NCBI GenBank assembly: GCA_024679645.1
Contig: JAIBCZ010000004.1
Span: forward strand, 1 to 32,899
DNA from: Amphritea sp.
GTDB lineage: Bacteria; Pseudomonadota; Gammaproteobacteria; Pseudomonadales; Balneatricaceae
DNA: 32,899 bases
Direction of reading: 5' to 3'
The translations under genes were made by a program, and so were the position numbers. This document shows positions 10,714-19,789 of this stretch, piece after piece; position 1 is the first letter of the stretch, and the number at the start of each line of letters is the position of its first letter. Below the pieces are notes generated by a model, which was given only the letters and a program-made list of their open reading frames with translations, searched no databases and was not told the DNA's origin.

Positions 10714-11352
10714 CGGTTTACCTTTTACTTTTGTTGTTGTTTTAATTTCTCATCGTTTGGGGCGTAATAATTCTTATCAGCAGAGTTATGGCGCAGTAGT
10801 GGAGGCAGAAACCGGCCGCTCTGCTAATAATGTCCTGCATGTATTCTGTAGATCAGGTCTGGATAACAGATAATTTGGCAAGGAACCTCCTGCTCTGATT
10901 CTGCTTGCCGGTCTGATGTAATAAAGATCATAAATTCTGCTTCTTCTAATTATTTTTTTATCGATAACAGCATGCTATAAATCTGTTAAGAGCATTGCAA
11001 TCTACTATTTTTAGGTCATTCGATAAGTAAATTAATGGCTGTTTTTTTCTATTTTTTTCAATTGGTTGCATGATTTATGAGAGAGCGGGAAGAGAAAAAA
11101 TAAAAACAGGGAGGAGGGAGTAGAGATTGGACAGGCTTAGGTTGTTAATGCCGCCTAAGGTAGAGGGTAAAATTAGATTTTGTAGCTTGTTTTTGAAGAA
11201 CTATCTAAGGAATCTGCGAACAAGTCCTATACTAACTTCGAAGTTTCCTAAGTAATATAGTCTGTCACTTTTAGTTAATAATGTTAGCGTTGGAGTACTC
11301 GTTGGCATAAGCCGGTTTTGCTGTTCTTGATCTGCTTAAGAATGCTTTCTTA

Positions 11353-12489
11353 TCATGGTGCTGCTGTTTTCTCGTTAGTTACTGAAGCGATGTTGCGCTG
11401 TGTCAGTTGGTCGGCAACTGACCTTACTTGATCTGAAACTGTCTGCTTGTTTAGACCGTAACAGCTCAGGGGAGGGAAGCGGAGACTGACTACAAAGTGT
11501 TTCAGTTCTGCTGCTAACATTTCTGTGGATTTCTCCGGTTCCCTTTGATTAGTAATGGTCAGCGCTTTTGCGCAATTGACAAATCGCTTTGGATTGACGT
11601 GGGCAGCGTATTCGATGCCCTGAGTCAGTAGTTCAGGAAAGATCGTATCCCGGGGTAAGGCTAATTCATCACACAGCGTTCTGTGAATTTCCTCCAGTGG
11701 TCCGGTTGTGTTGCCAGATGCTGTCGATCCCGGCAGCATTGATGCCAGTTGCAATGACTGGCTGACATCAGAATTATCAGGCTCTGGTATCAGGAGAGGC
11801 AGATTAGTATTTAGCAACATGAGAGCGGAATGATGTTGTTGATCGCGGAACGGTGATGGCTGCCCAAAAGCTATGTAATCTATTACTTTTAGTAAGGTTC
11901 TGGCAGCACTCTTTATCAGCTGCAGTTGTGGGGTCTGGCTGATAAGGTCTGTATCCTGAATGATTGCGACGGGAACTGATAAATGATTTTCTGAAGCAGT
12001 CATTGGGGTTAATCCTGTCGCTTTAGGGAGCAACCCCAGAGTAGTATCGTAGCTAAAGGTTGTCGGGATTGCGATGAGTGGAATCTGGATTCCGGTAATA
12101 CTGAAAGACCGGGGATACCCCTGAGCTCTGTTGTTACTGCAATAAGTGCTGATTGACTTAGCCAAATCGATCACAGATCCGCTGCCCAGCGCAATAATAA
12201 CATCGAAAGTATCAGGCATCAGACTGTCGCTACCCGAGAAAAAGCGTTTTACGCCTTTGTCGATGTCGCTCTGTTGAGGTTCAGCAGGGATATCATCAAA
12301 CAGTCTGTGCTTGATTCTGAAGATATCCAGTTGCCGGGATAGGCTAAGCGAATTCATTTTTTCTGACCCGCTGCAGCCGGAGAGAATCATCGGGGTACGA
12401 TACCCCATTAACGATAGGATTCTTGGGACTTCCTGAAGTACGCCTGAGTCATTCAGGATAATGCGGGGAAAACAGATACGTTCAGACAT
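11353..12489 (-). CDS. Divergent iron-containing alcohol dehydrogenase-like protein, probable pseudoenzyme
   Basis: 378 aa; retains GSGSVIDLAKSI-type nucleotide loop and SPFRDQQHHSALMLLNTNL aligning with SPYSDSQALSAMRLIGPNL of the dddB product, but catalytic metal-ligand motifs are replaced (see findings). Confidence 0.75.
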   Translation of the reverse strand: MSERICFPRIILNDSGVLQEVPRILSLMGYRTPMILSGCSGSEKMNSLSLSRQLDIFRIKHRLFDDIPAEPQQSDIDKGVKRFFSGSDSLMPDTFDVIIALGSGSVIDLAKSISTYCSNNRAQGYPRSFSITGIQIPLIAIPTTFSYDTTLGLLPKATGLTPMTASENHLSVPVAIIQDTDLISQTPQLQLIKSAARTLLKVIDYIAFGQPSPFRDQQHHSALMLLNTNLPLLIPEPDNSDVSQSLQLASMLPGSTASGNTTGPLEEIHRTLCDELALPRDTIFPELLTQGIEYAAHVNPKRFVNCAKALTITNQREPEKSTEMLAAELKHFVVSLRFPPLSCYGLNKQTVSDQVRSVADQLTQRNIASVTNEKTAAP

Positions 12490-12543
12490 ATGAATTGATC
12501 CCGGGGTTATGGCTGGCGGATGAGTGCCAGCCAGATAAAATGA

Positions 12544-15057
12544 TTAGCTAGGTAGGAACTCTCTTCCCCAGTTCAGACTCGCGATACCGCGTTCAATCAT
12601 CGATTCAATTTCGCCGGCACTATAGCCGACACCACTCAGAATCTCGCGGGTTGAATGGCCAAACCGTTCAGTTGATGCGACCGCTTTGATTGAGGCTTCT
12701 GACGGCCGAATTGAATAGTGATCGATCTGAGTGAAGCAGTGGCCACTGGGATGATCCGGGTAGATCGAGAAGGCATAGCTGCCTGAATCAATGCCTGGAG
12801 TACCATCGGCGATACGACTGTTCTGATCACGTAGTGTTTCAATTGAGTTAGGGGTTGCCACGGCTATATCGGCTTGATGTAAAACTGTGGTCCAGTACTC
12901 AGATGAGGCTAGCTTGAATGCTTGTTGCAGGTAGTTATACCTATCGCTGGCTTGTCTTATATCTGCCAGGCCTTCGATTGATGTAAGGCGATCCATTTCG
13001 GATAGGTCAGAATCCATGAAAATCCAGCCATCCGATGTTTCATAGAAATGCGACAACGCGTGATTACCTAATGATTCACGGCCGGAGGCTTCATTGAATG
13101 GCGGTCTTCCTTCGAAATCAAAGACAAAAGGAATCTGGGCCATATTCGTAACCGCTGAGAGTGAGGTCCTGACCCGGCTAGCCGTTCCGGTTCTGAGCTT
13201 GTGATAGGCAGCAAGTGCTACCCCCATACCGGCCGCAAAACCGCAGTTTACATCCAGTGTCCCTACATGAGCGTGTTCTTCGGGCGTATCTTTACCGCCA
13301 AAGCGCGTCATGATACCGCTATTGGCCTGAATGATATCGTCATAACCAAGGTAGTCAGTTTTAGGCCCGCGACGTGGACCTCCGAAACAGTCTAAACGGC
13401 AGAACAATACACCAGGATTGATCGTTTGCAGGCTGTCATGGTCAAGGCCTAACGGTTTCATTTGACGATCGGGGGCATTGATCAGTACCAGATCCACCGA
13501 ACGTATCAGACGATTGAGTGCTTCACGGCCTTCATTGGTATTGATATCCAGCAGCGCTTTCTTTTTTCCCATGTCAGTCTGAAAACTGTAAAGGGTGCCT
13601 ATCAGTGGATCATATAGCGGTGTGACCGGATCCAGTTTGATTACTTCAGCACCAAAACGCCCCAGAAATGCTGCGGAATGAGGGCCCGCTATAACGTTGG
13701 TCAGGTCTAGAACTTTGAATCCGTCCAGCCAGCCTTTACCAGAAATAGGGCGAATTTCATCGCCTGTCGGGCGGTCGCTTGTGCTACGTTCAGCGACTTC
13801 CTGCAATTCAGCCAGTGCTTCATCGAAGCTGACAGCTTTTCTTGGTCGTGGCGTAAGCAGAGCATCGGAATTTTGTTCGAACCATACCAACGGTCCAGGC
13901 TGTTTCATATCGCCGTATTCAGGATCTTTTACTTCTACGATTAGGCCCGCAGCGTTGGTATGTTCATCATTAACCCACTCCTCTGTGCTGCGGTGAGGTG
14001 CGCCCGGAATGCCTGTTTCGCCAAAGATTTTTCCCCACTCGTCAGAACTCTTTTCCAGGAACGCCTTTTTCATTTTGGCGGCGATTCTGTCAGCCCATTT
14101 CTTAGGGAGTGGGTAGACACCAATGGAGGTTTCACCGTCCCACTCAGCGATGGGCAGGTGCAGATTTTTCACATCAGGAAACCCTTCCGCCATCAATTCG
14201 TCATAGACACCTAGCACCTGTAGTGCGCGTTTGGCATGGTTGCGGTGCGAAGGACATACGCAATAAAATTTTCGGCCATCGGCACAGTCATAAGTACGAA
14301 AGAAAGGATCCAGGTATTCCTGTAGTGCTTCATAGCTAAGATCCATTTTGATGCCATTATTTTTGCGATACTCGATCTCGTGCTCACGCATAGTTTTGTA
14401 GCGTTCCGGAATGTCATCAATGACAAAGGAGTTATAGGACAAACCTTCCATTAATGCGGCCGCTACAGGTACTTCGACTTTATCGCCGCGGCCGGTTTTC
14501 TCCCGTTCCAGCAGGGCCATGACCATGGAGCTGGCGGCCAGAGATACAGCGTAGGACGAACCCAAAGGTACTGGAGAAAAACTCGGTTCTTTGCCCATTA
14601 ATATCCGGTTGAAGCCCATATCAGTAAATGCGCCAGAGGTTGCAGCAACCACTGCTTCAGTGGCCTTCCACTCCCGACGCAATTGGTCATTGCTGGCAAA
14701 ACCAGGCACAGAAAGCGTGATCAGTTCCGGGCGCTGTTGACGCAGTTGATCAAAATCGACCCCTAGTCGCTGCATGACTCCAGGTCGAAAACCTTCAATA
14801 ACAATATCAGCCTCTTCAATGAGCCGCAGGGCTTGACTGAGGCCTGACTCATTTTTCAAATCGAGTCTCAGGCAGCTCTTATTACGGTTCAGTACAGCAT
14901 TGGCGGGATGATCCCATTGCGGCCCCTGAGGCGGGTCGATGTGTACCACAGTAGCACCAAGGTCCGCCAGCGTCATGGCGACGGCTGGTGCGGCTATTTG
15001 CTGTCCAAAGTCTACGACCCGGACGCCTTCAAGAGGTAGTTGATTGTTATTATTCAT
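12544..15057 (-). CDS. dddD: DMSP CoA-transferase/lyase (tandem CaiB/BaiF class III CoA-transferase domains)
   Basis: 837 aa with two CaiB-like domains (LEGVRVVDFGQQIAAPAVAMTLADLGATVVHIDPP and LDGFKVLDLTNVIAGPHSAAFLGRFGAEVIKLDPV); DddD-like size and architecture; neighbours dddT, dddB, dddC. Confidence 0.92.
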   Translation of the reverse strand: MNNNNQLPLEGVRVVDFGQQIAAPAVAMTLADLGATVVHIDPPQGPQWDHPANAVLNRNKSCLRLDLKNESGLSQALRLIEEADIVIEGFRPGVMQRLGVDFDQLRQQRPELITLSVPGFASNDQLRREWKATEAVVAATSGAFTDMGFNRILMGKEPSFSPVPLGSSYAVSLAASSMVMALLEREKTGRGDKVEVPVAAALMEGLSYNSFVIDDIPERYKTMREHEIEYRKNNGIKMDLSYEALQEYLDPFFRTYDCADGRKFYCVCPSHRNHAKRALQVLGVYDELMAEGFPDVKNLHLPIAEWDGETSIGVYPLPKKWADRIAAKMKKAFLEKSSDEWGKIFGETGIPGAPHRSTEEWVNDEHTNAAGLIVEVKDPEYGDMKQPGPLVWFEQNSDALLTPRPRKAVSFDEALAELQEVAERSTSDRPTGDEIRPISGKGWLDGFKVLDLTNVIAGPHSAAFLGRFGAEVIKLDPVTPLYDPLIGTLYSFQTDMGKKKALLDINTNEGREALNRLIRSVDLVLINAPDRQMKPLGLDHDSLQTINPGVLFCRLDCFGGPRRGPKTDYLGYDDIIQANSGIMTRFGGKDTPEEHAHVGTLDVNCGFAAGMGVALAAYHKLRTGTASRVRTSLSAVTNMAQIPFVFDFEGRPPFNEASGRESLGNHALSHFYETSDGWIFMDSDLSEMDRLTSIEGLADIRQASDRYNYLQQAFKLASSEYWTTVLHQADIAVATPNSIETLRDQNSRIADGTPGIDSGSYAFSIYPDHPSGHCFTQIDHYSIRPSEASIKAVASTERFGHSTREILSGVGYSAGEIESMIERGIASLNWGREFLPS

Positions 15058-15262
15058 CTCAATTTATCCTGTGGAATACGTTCCTGAGCCAGGCGGCATA
15101 GAAACTGTCGGAACGTACAATTACATTTCATCCGAGTTGTTTCGGTGTCTGTAAACCGGCCTGGGTAGGCTAAACCCGTGACCGTTAAAACACGCTGCCG
15201 GCTCGTCAATACGATCGGGCGTGTTGGGATGAGATGTTAGGAGTGAAAAAAAAAACGAACCA

Positions 15263-15301
15263 GCAATAAAAAACACCACCTAGGGGTGGTTTTTTTTATG
15301 C
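15263..15301. repeat. 39-bp element A of an inverted pair; also a bidirectional terminator-like hairpin
   Basis: GCAATAAAAAACACCACCTAGGGGTGGTTTTTTTTATGC; hairpin ACCACC-TAG-GGGTGGT with A/T tracts. Confidence 0.8.
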
Positions 15302-15385
15302 TTGGTATTTTTTTGATATTGCTGACTTATTAAGCCATTGAAATAAAATTACTTTTTGTTTTTCCTCATGAAAAGCAAATGCCGG

Positions 15386-15424
15386 GCATAAAAAAAACAG
15401 TGTCTTAGGGTGGTTTTTTATTGC
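15386..15424. repeat. 39-bp element B, inverted relative to element A
   Basis: Reverse complement GCAATAAAAAACCACCCTAAGACACTGTTTTTTTTATGC shares the outer 12 and 13 bp with element A. Confidence 0.8.
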
Positions 15425-15460
15425 TTTTAAGGCTTTTGGCTATTCATGACAATGTCGATA

Positions 15461-15488
15461 TCACTTGTGATTCAGTTGCCACAAGTGA
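15461..15488. promoter_or_regulatory. Perfect 9-bp inverted repeat upstream of dddB, candidate LysR-type operator
   Basis: TCACTTGTG-ATTCAGTTGC-CACAAGTGA, about 90 bp upstream of the dddB start. Confidence 0.6.
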
Positions 15489-15579
15489 GATAGCTCCTTC
15501 TGGTTTGGGTCCTAGGTGATTCGATCTAAAGTCGGAAGAGTTCCCTGAAATAATAAGTACAAAAATGAGTGGAGTTGTT

Positions 15580-16737
15580 ATGACGATCCAAGTAATTCTA
15601 CCCCGCATTATGCAGGTTGGTGAGGATGCAAGCCTTGAAATTCCGAATATTCTTGCCAGTCTGGGCTGCTCCCGGCCACTGATTATTACAGACAAGATGA
15701 TGGTTGAGTTGGGCTATGCCGGCAGTATACAGACTTGTCTTGCGGAAGATTCCATCACTGCCGATGTGTTTGATGATACCGTGCCGGAGCCGACCGTTAG
15801 CTCGATTCAGGCGGGCGTGGATGCCGTACGTGACGGTAGCTACGACAGTATTATCGCACTGGGTGGCGGAAGCCCGATCGACAGCGCTAAGGCGATCGGT
15901 ATTCTGGGTAAGTTCGGCGGTGATATGCAGGACTACAAATTCCCTCGGATCGTAAACGAAGAAGGTCTTCCTATTATTGCTGTACCGACTACCGCCGGTA
16001 CCGGTTCAGAGGTAACCCGTTTTACCATCATCACTGATGAAACTACCGATGAGAAGATGCTTTGTGTCGGTATTGGCTTTATGCCGGTTGCAGCTTTGGT
16101 TGATTTTAAACTGACTCTGAGTCTGCCAGCGAGAATCACTGCTGATACTGGTATTGATGCACTGACCCATGCAATGGAAGCCTATGTAAGTAAGAAGGCT
16201 AGCCCATATAGTGATAGCCAGGCATTGTCAGCTATGCGCTTAATCGGCCCAAATCTACGCCGCGTATTCCATGATGGATCTGATAAAGAGGCTCGTGAAG
16301 CGATGATGCTGGGCTCTACCTTGGCTGGTATCGCTTTTTCAAATGCTTCTGTTGCCCTGGTACACGGAATGAGCCGTCCGATCGGTGCCGCTTTCCATGT
16401 ACCTCATGGCTTGTCGAATGCGATGTTGTTACCGGCAGTGACCGAATTTTCCATACCTGAAGCATCAGAACGTTATGCTGACTGTGCCCGGGCGATGGGA
16501 ATTGCAACGGTGCAGGATAGCGATGACATTGCCAACGGTAAATTGATGACTGAACTGCGTGCACTGAATGACGAACTGAAGGTGCCTACACCCGAACAGT
16601 TTGGTATCGAGCGCGAGACATTCTTTGAGATGATGCCAACCATGGCTGAACAGGCTTTGGCGTCGGGCTCTCCGAATAATAATCCGCGGGTGCCTACTCC
16701 CGAACAGATCATCGAGATCTATAAACAGATCTGGTAA
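15580..16737 (+). CDS. dddB: Iron-containing alcohol dehydrogenase, DMSP pathway (3-hydroxypropionate oxidation)
   Basis: MTIQVILPRIMQVGEDASL...GGGSPIDSAKAI...PTTAGTGSEVTRF...DALTHAMEAYVS...LVHGMSRPIGAAFHVPHG; canonical D/H/H/H ligands. ATG at 15580 has GGAG upstream; track start is 15565. Confidence 0.88.
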   Translation: MTIQVILPRIMQVGEDASLEIPNILASLGCSRPLIITDKMMVELGYAGSIQTCLAEDSITADVFDDTVPEPTVSSIQAGVDAVRDGSYDSIIALGGGSPIDSAKAIGILGKFGGDMQDYKFPRIVNEEGLPIIAVPTTAGTGSEVTRFTIITDETTDEKMLCVGIGFMPVAALVDFKLTLSLPARITADTGIDALTHAMEAYVSKKASPYSDSQALSAMRLIGPNLRRVFHDGSDKEAREAMMLGSTLAGIAFSNASVALVHGMSRPIGAAFHVPHGLSNAMLLPAVTEFSIPEASERYADCARAMGIATVQDSDDIANGKLMTELRALNDELKVPTPEQFGIERETFFEMMPTMAEQALASGSPNNNPRVPTPEQIIEIYKQIW

Positions 16738-16875
16738 ACCCTGGCCTGAGAACAAGCCTTCAGGTATTGGCGGGTGGGATTCCCGATCTGAGGGCCTTTC
16801 GAAGACTCCCTAACTATCCCCCTATGCCATTCCGGCAGGCGTATTGCCGCCGGATATTATTTTGAGGAAATACAC

Positions 16876-18366
16876 ATGAATACAGTTGGACATCTGATCA
16901 ACGGTCAAATGGTTACTGAAGCGGATCGCCTTCAGGATGTTTATAACCCAGCCACAGGCGCAGCTTCTAAGCAGGTAGCGCTGGCATCTAAAGAAACTGT
17001 TGAAGAAGCAATTGCAGCGGCACAGGCAGCTTTCCCTGCGTGGCGTAATACCCCGGCAATTAAGCGTGCCCGGGTCATGTTTCGCTTTAAAGAGTTGCTG
17101 GAACAGAATGCTGATCGCATCTGCGAAATGATTGGCGAAGAACACGGTAAGATCAGCCATGATGCGGGCGGTGAACTGCAGCGTGGTATTGAGAACGTTG
17201 AATATGCATGCGGTATTCCTGAGCTGCTGAAAGGCGAGCACAGCAAGAACGTTGGCCCTAGTATCGATTCCTGGAGTGAATTCCAGCCATTGGGTGTGGT
17301 AGCAGGTATTACCCCATTCAACTTCCCGGCGATGGTACCTATGTGGATGTTCCCTCTGGCGATCGCTTGCGGTAACACCTTTATTCTTAAGCCTTCAGAG
17401 CGTGATCCAAGCTCTACTATGTATATTGCACAGCTGCTTCAAGAAGCGGGCTTGCCAGACGGTGTAATGAACGTAGTTAATGGTGATAAAGTTGCAGTAG
17501 ATACCTTGCTGACTGATGAGCGCATCAAAGCGGTAAGCTTTGTTGGTTCAACGCCTATTGCTGAGTACATCTACAGTACAGCAAATGCAAATGGTAAGCG
17601 TTGCCAGGCGCTGGGTGGTGCGAAAAACCACGCTATCGTGATGCCAGATGCGGATATGGATAACGCTGTTAACCAACTGGTTGGTGCTGCGTTTGGTTCA
17701 TCTGGTGAGCGTTGCATGGCGCTATCTGTTGCTGTTGCCGTCGGTGATGAAGCTGCGGATGCCTTGGTTGCTAAAATGACTGAAGCGATGAAGACGCTGA
17801 AAGTTGGCGTTTATAGCGAAAGCAGCAATGACTTTGGCCCGGTAATCACTCGTCAACATCAGCAAAAAGTTGTCGGCTACATCAATAGCGCAGAAACTGA
17901 TGGCGCACGCATCGTAGTTGATGGCCGTGCACCGGAAGTTGAAGGTTATGCCGAAGGTTTCTTCGTTGGTGCAACACTGATTGATGGTGTTACCACTGAG
18001 ATGCAGAGCTACCAGGAAGAGATCTTTGGTCCAGTACTTCAGGTTGTTCGTGTGAACAGCATGGAAGAAGCGATGAAGATGATCGACGACCACGAATACG
18101 GTAACGGTACTTGTATCTTTACCCGTGACGGTGAAGCGGCTCGCTACTTCTCTGACAATATTCAGGTGGGCATGGTTGGTATCAACGTACCACTGCCTGT
18201 TCCTGTTGCTTACCACAGTTTCGGTGGCTGGAAGCGTTCACTGTTTGGTGATCTGCATGCCTACGGTCCTGATGGCGTACGTTTTTACACTAAGCGTAAG
18301 ACTATTACTCAGCGTTGGCCTTCAAGTGGTGTACGTGAAGGCGTATCCTTCGCGTTCCCAAGCTAA
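16876..18366 (+). CDS. dddC: Methylmalonate-semialdehyde dehydrogenase-like aldehyde dehydrogenase (malonate semialdehyde to acetyl-CoA)
   Basis: 496 aa MNTVGHLINGQMV...VGSTPIAEYIYSTANANGKRCQALGGAKNHAIVMPDADMD...GSSGERCMALSVAV; MmsA-type ALDH directly downstream of dddB. Confidence 0.9.
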   Translation: MNTVGHLINGQMVTEADRLQDVYNPATGAASKQVALASKETVEEAIAAAQAAFPAWRNTPAIKRARVMFRFKELLEQNADRICEMIGEEHGKISHDAGGELQRGIENVEYACGIPELLKGEHSKNVGPSIDSWSEFQPLGVVAGITPFNFPAMVPMWMFPLAIACGNTFILKPSERDPSSTMYIAQLLQEAGLPDGVMNVVNGDKVAVDTLLTDERIKAVSFVGSTPIAEYIYSTANANGKRCQALGGAKNHAIVMPDADMDNAVNQLVGAAFGSSGERCMALSVAVAVGDEAADALVAKMTEAMKTLKVGVYSESSNDFGPVITRQHQQKVVGYINSAETDGARIVVDGRAPEVEGYAEGFFVGATLIDGVTTEMQSYQEEIFGPVLQVVRVNSMEEAMKMIDDHEYGNGTCIFTRDGEAARYFSDNIQVGMVGINVPLPVPVAYHSFGGWKRSLFGDLHAYGPDGVRFYTKRKTITQRWPSSGVREGVSFAFPS

Positions 18367-18404
18367 GCCGGTCACTAACGAGTAGAATTGTTGCACTTTT
18401 TGGT

Positions 18405-18438
18405 CGAGCCCCTGCATAAGGGGTCTCGGCTCTTTTTT
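18405..18438 (+). terminator. Intrinsic terminator of dddBC
   Basis: CGAGCCCCTGCATAAGGGGTCTCGGCTCTTTTTT. Confidence 0.8.
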
Positions 18439-18749
18439 CTACAGAGATACTCCGCTGCATTGACTGTAACTTTCGCCACGGAAAAAATTGCATAACCTGG
18501 TTGGAAGAGTAAACGGCCAAGATACATGGCGCCATAACACCCCAGTGGCTTGAGACTATCATGGCGGTTCCTGGCTTAACGTTTGATTTTGTCGGGTAAG
18601 TGGATATAAGGCATTGAGCTGGCGGAGACCTATACTGATTGCCATAAACTGTTGCGAGACGCCATTCTGAAAAAGGCCCCTCCAAAGTTGTGGTGCTAAT
18701 TTTTCTAGGAATGAGAAACGAGTTTTTACGATTGACCGTTGCTATATTC

Positions 18750-18763
18750 TACGATTAATCGTA
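18750..18763. promoter_or_regulatory. Palindromic candidate operator upstream of dddR
   Basis: Perfect palindrome TACGATTAATCGTA; related ACGATTGACCGT at 18728-18739, 23 bp upstream. Confidence 0.5.
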
Positions 18764-18874
18764 AGTGCTTAAACGTTGATTTAATTATGCCTTTTTCTGC
18801 ACAGATAAGTCGCAGGCCTGGGTTGTTAATTGATAATAGTTAGATGATAAGAATTCTGATGTGAGGATACTAAG

Positions 18875-19789
18875 ATGAAAAAAAGACTCCCACCGCTCAA
18901 CTGGTTGCGCTCTTTTGAAGTGTCTGCACGTCATTTGAATTTTACCCAGGCTGCGTCAGAGCTTAATTTGACTCAAGCGGCAATCAGCCAGCAAATCAAA
19001 GGGCTTGAGTCCCAGCTAGGGGTGCTACTTTTCAAGCGCCTTCCCAGAGGGCTTGAGTTGACAAAAGCCGGCCGGGCTTATGTCCCTGTCGTACATGAAT
19101 CGATTGAACGCCTTGCTGAAGTAACTGATGAGCTGTTTGGAAAAGGTCAGACCCGCCCGCTCACCATTAAAACTAATTTGATCTTTTTTGTCACATGGCT
19201 CTCATCCCGTTTAGGTCAATTTCGCACTTTGTATCCCGATGTTAATTTGCGCTTTGCCAGTAATATTTGGGTCGAGGAGATGGATAAAGAGTCTGACATG
19301 GAAGTTCGCCATGGCCTGGGGGAATGGCCAGATGTTAAATGTGATCGGCTGACCTGGGATGAACTTATTCCTGTATGTAGTCCAACGCTGGCAAACGGCG
19401 AAATGCCGCCTAATTCTCCTGAAGATCTATCCAGATGTACGTTGCTGCATGTGGTTGGGTATAACGAAGGCTGGGGGTACTGGCTGAAGCAAACGGGATT
19501 TCAAGCGTTAGATTCTTCTCAGGGAATTCAGTTTGATACTCTGATCTCTGCTTTGAATATGGCTAAAAGGGGGCAAGGTATTGCACTGGGCCGGACCTCA
19601 GTGATTGAAGAGATGATTGAAACAGGACAGTTGATAGCCCCCTTTGAACAACGGATGGCAACATCAGAAGCTTTCCACCTGATAAGTCCGGTTAACCAAT
19701 TTGAACATCCTCATGCGGAGATATTCCGTTCCTGGCTTATTAAAGAAGCTGGGATAGCCCGCGAGCAAGTGATTTCAAGTAATATTTGA
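18875..19789 (+). CDS. dddR: LysR-family transcriptional regulator
   Basis: 304 aa LPPLNWLRSFEVSARHLNFTQAASELNLTQAAISQQIKGLESQLGVLLFKRLPRGLELTKAG, GcvA-like LysR HTH; adjacent to the ddd operon, so DddR by context. Confidence 0.8.
   Translation: MKKRLPPLNWLRSFEVSARHLNFTQAASELNLTQAAISQQIKGLESQLGVLLFKRLPRGLELTKAGRAYVPVVHESIERLAEVTDELFGKGQTRPLTIKTNLIFFVTWLSSRLGQFRTLYPDVNLRFASNIWVEEMDKESDMEVRHGLGEWPDVKCDRLTWDELIPVCSPTLANGEMPPNSPEDLSRCTLLHVVGYNEGWGYWLKQTGFQALDSSQGIQFDTLISALNMAKRGQGIALGRTSVIEEMIETGQLIAPFEQRMATSEAFHLISPVNQFEHPHAEIFRSWLIKEAGIAREQVISSNI

Noticed and set aside
11353-12489. Second functional DddB-type alcohol dehydrogenase
   Set aside because: Metal-ligand and PTTAGTGSE motifs are lost; a generic active ADH annotation is not supported.
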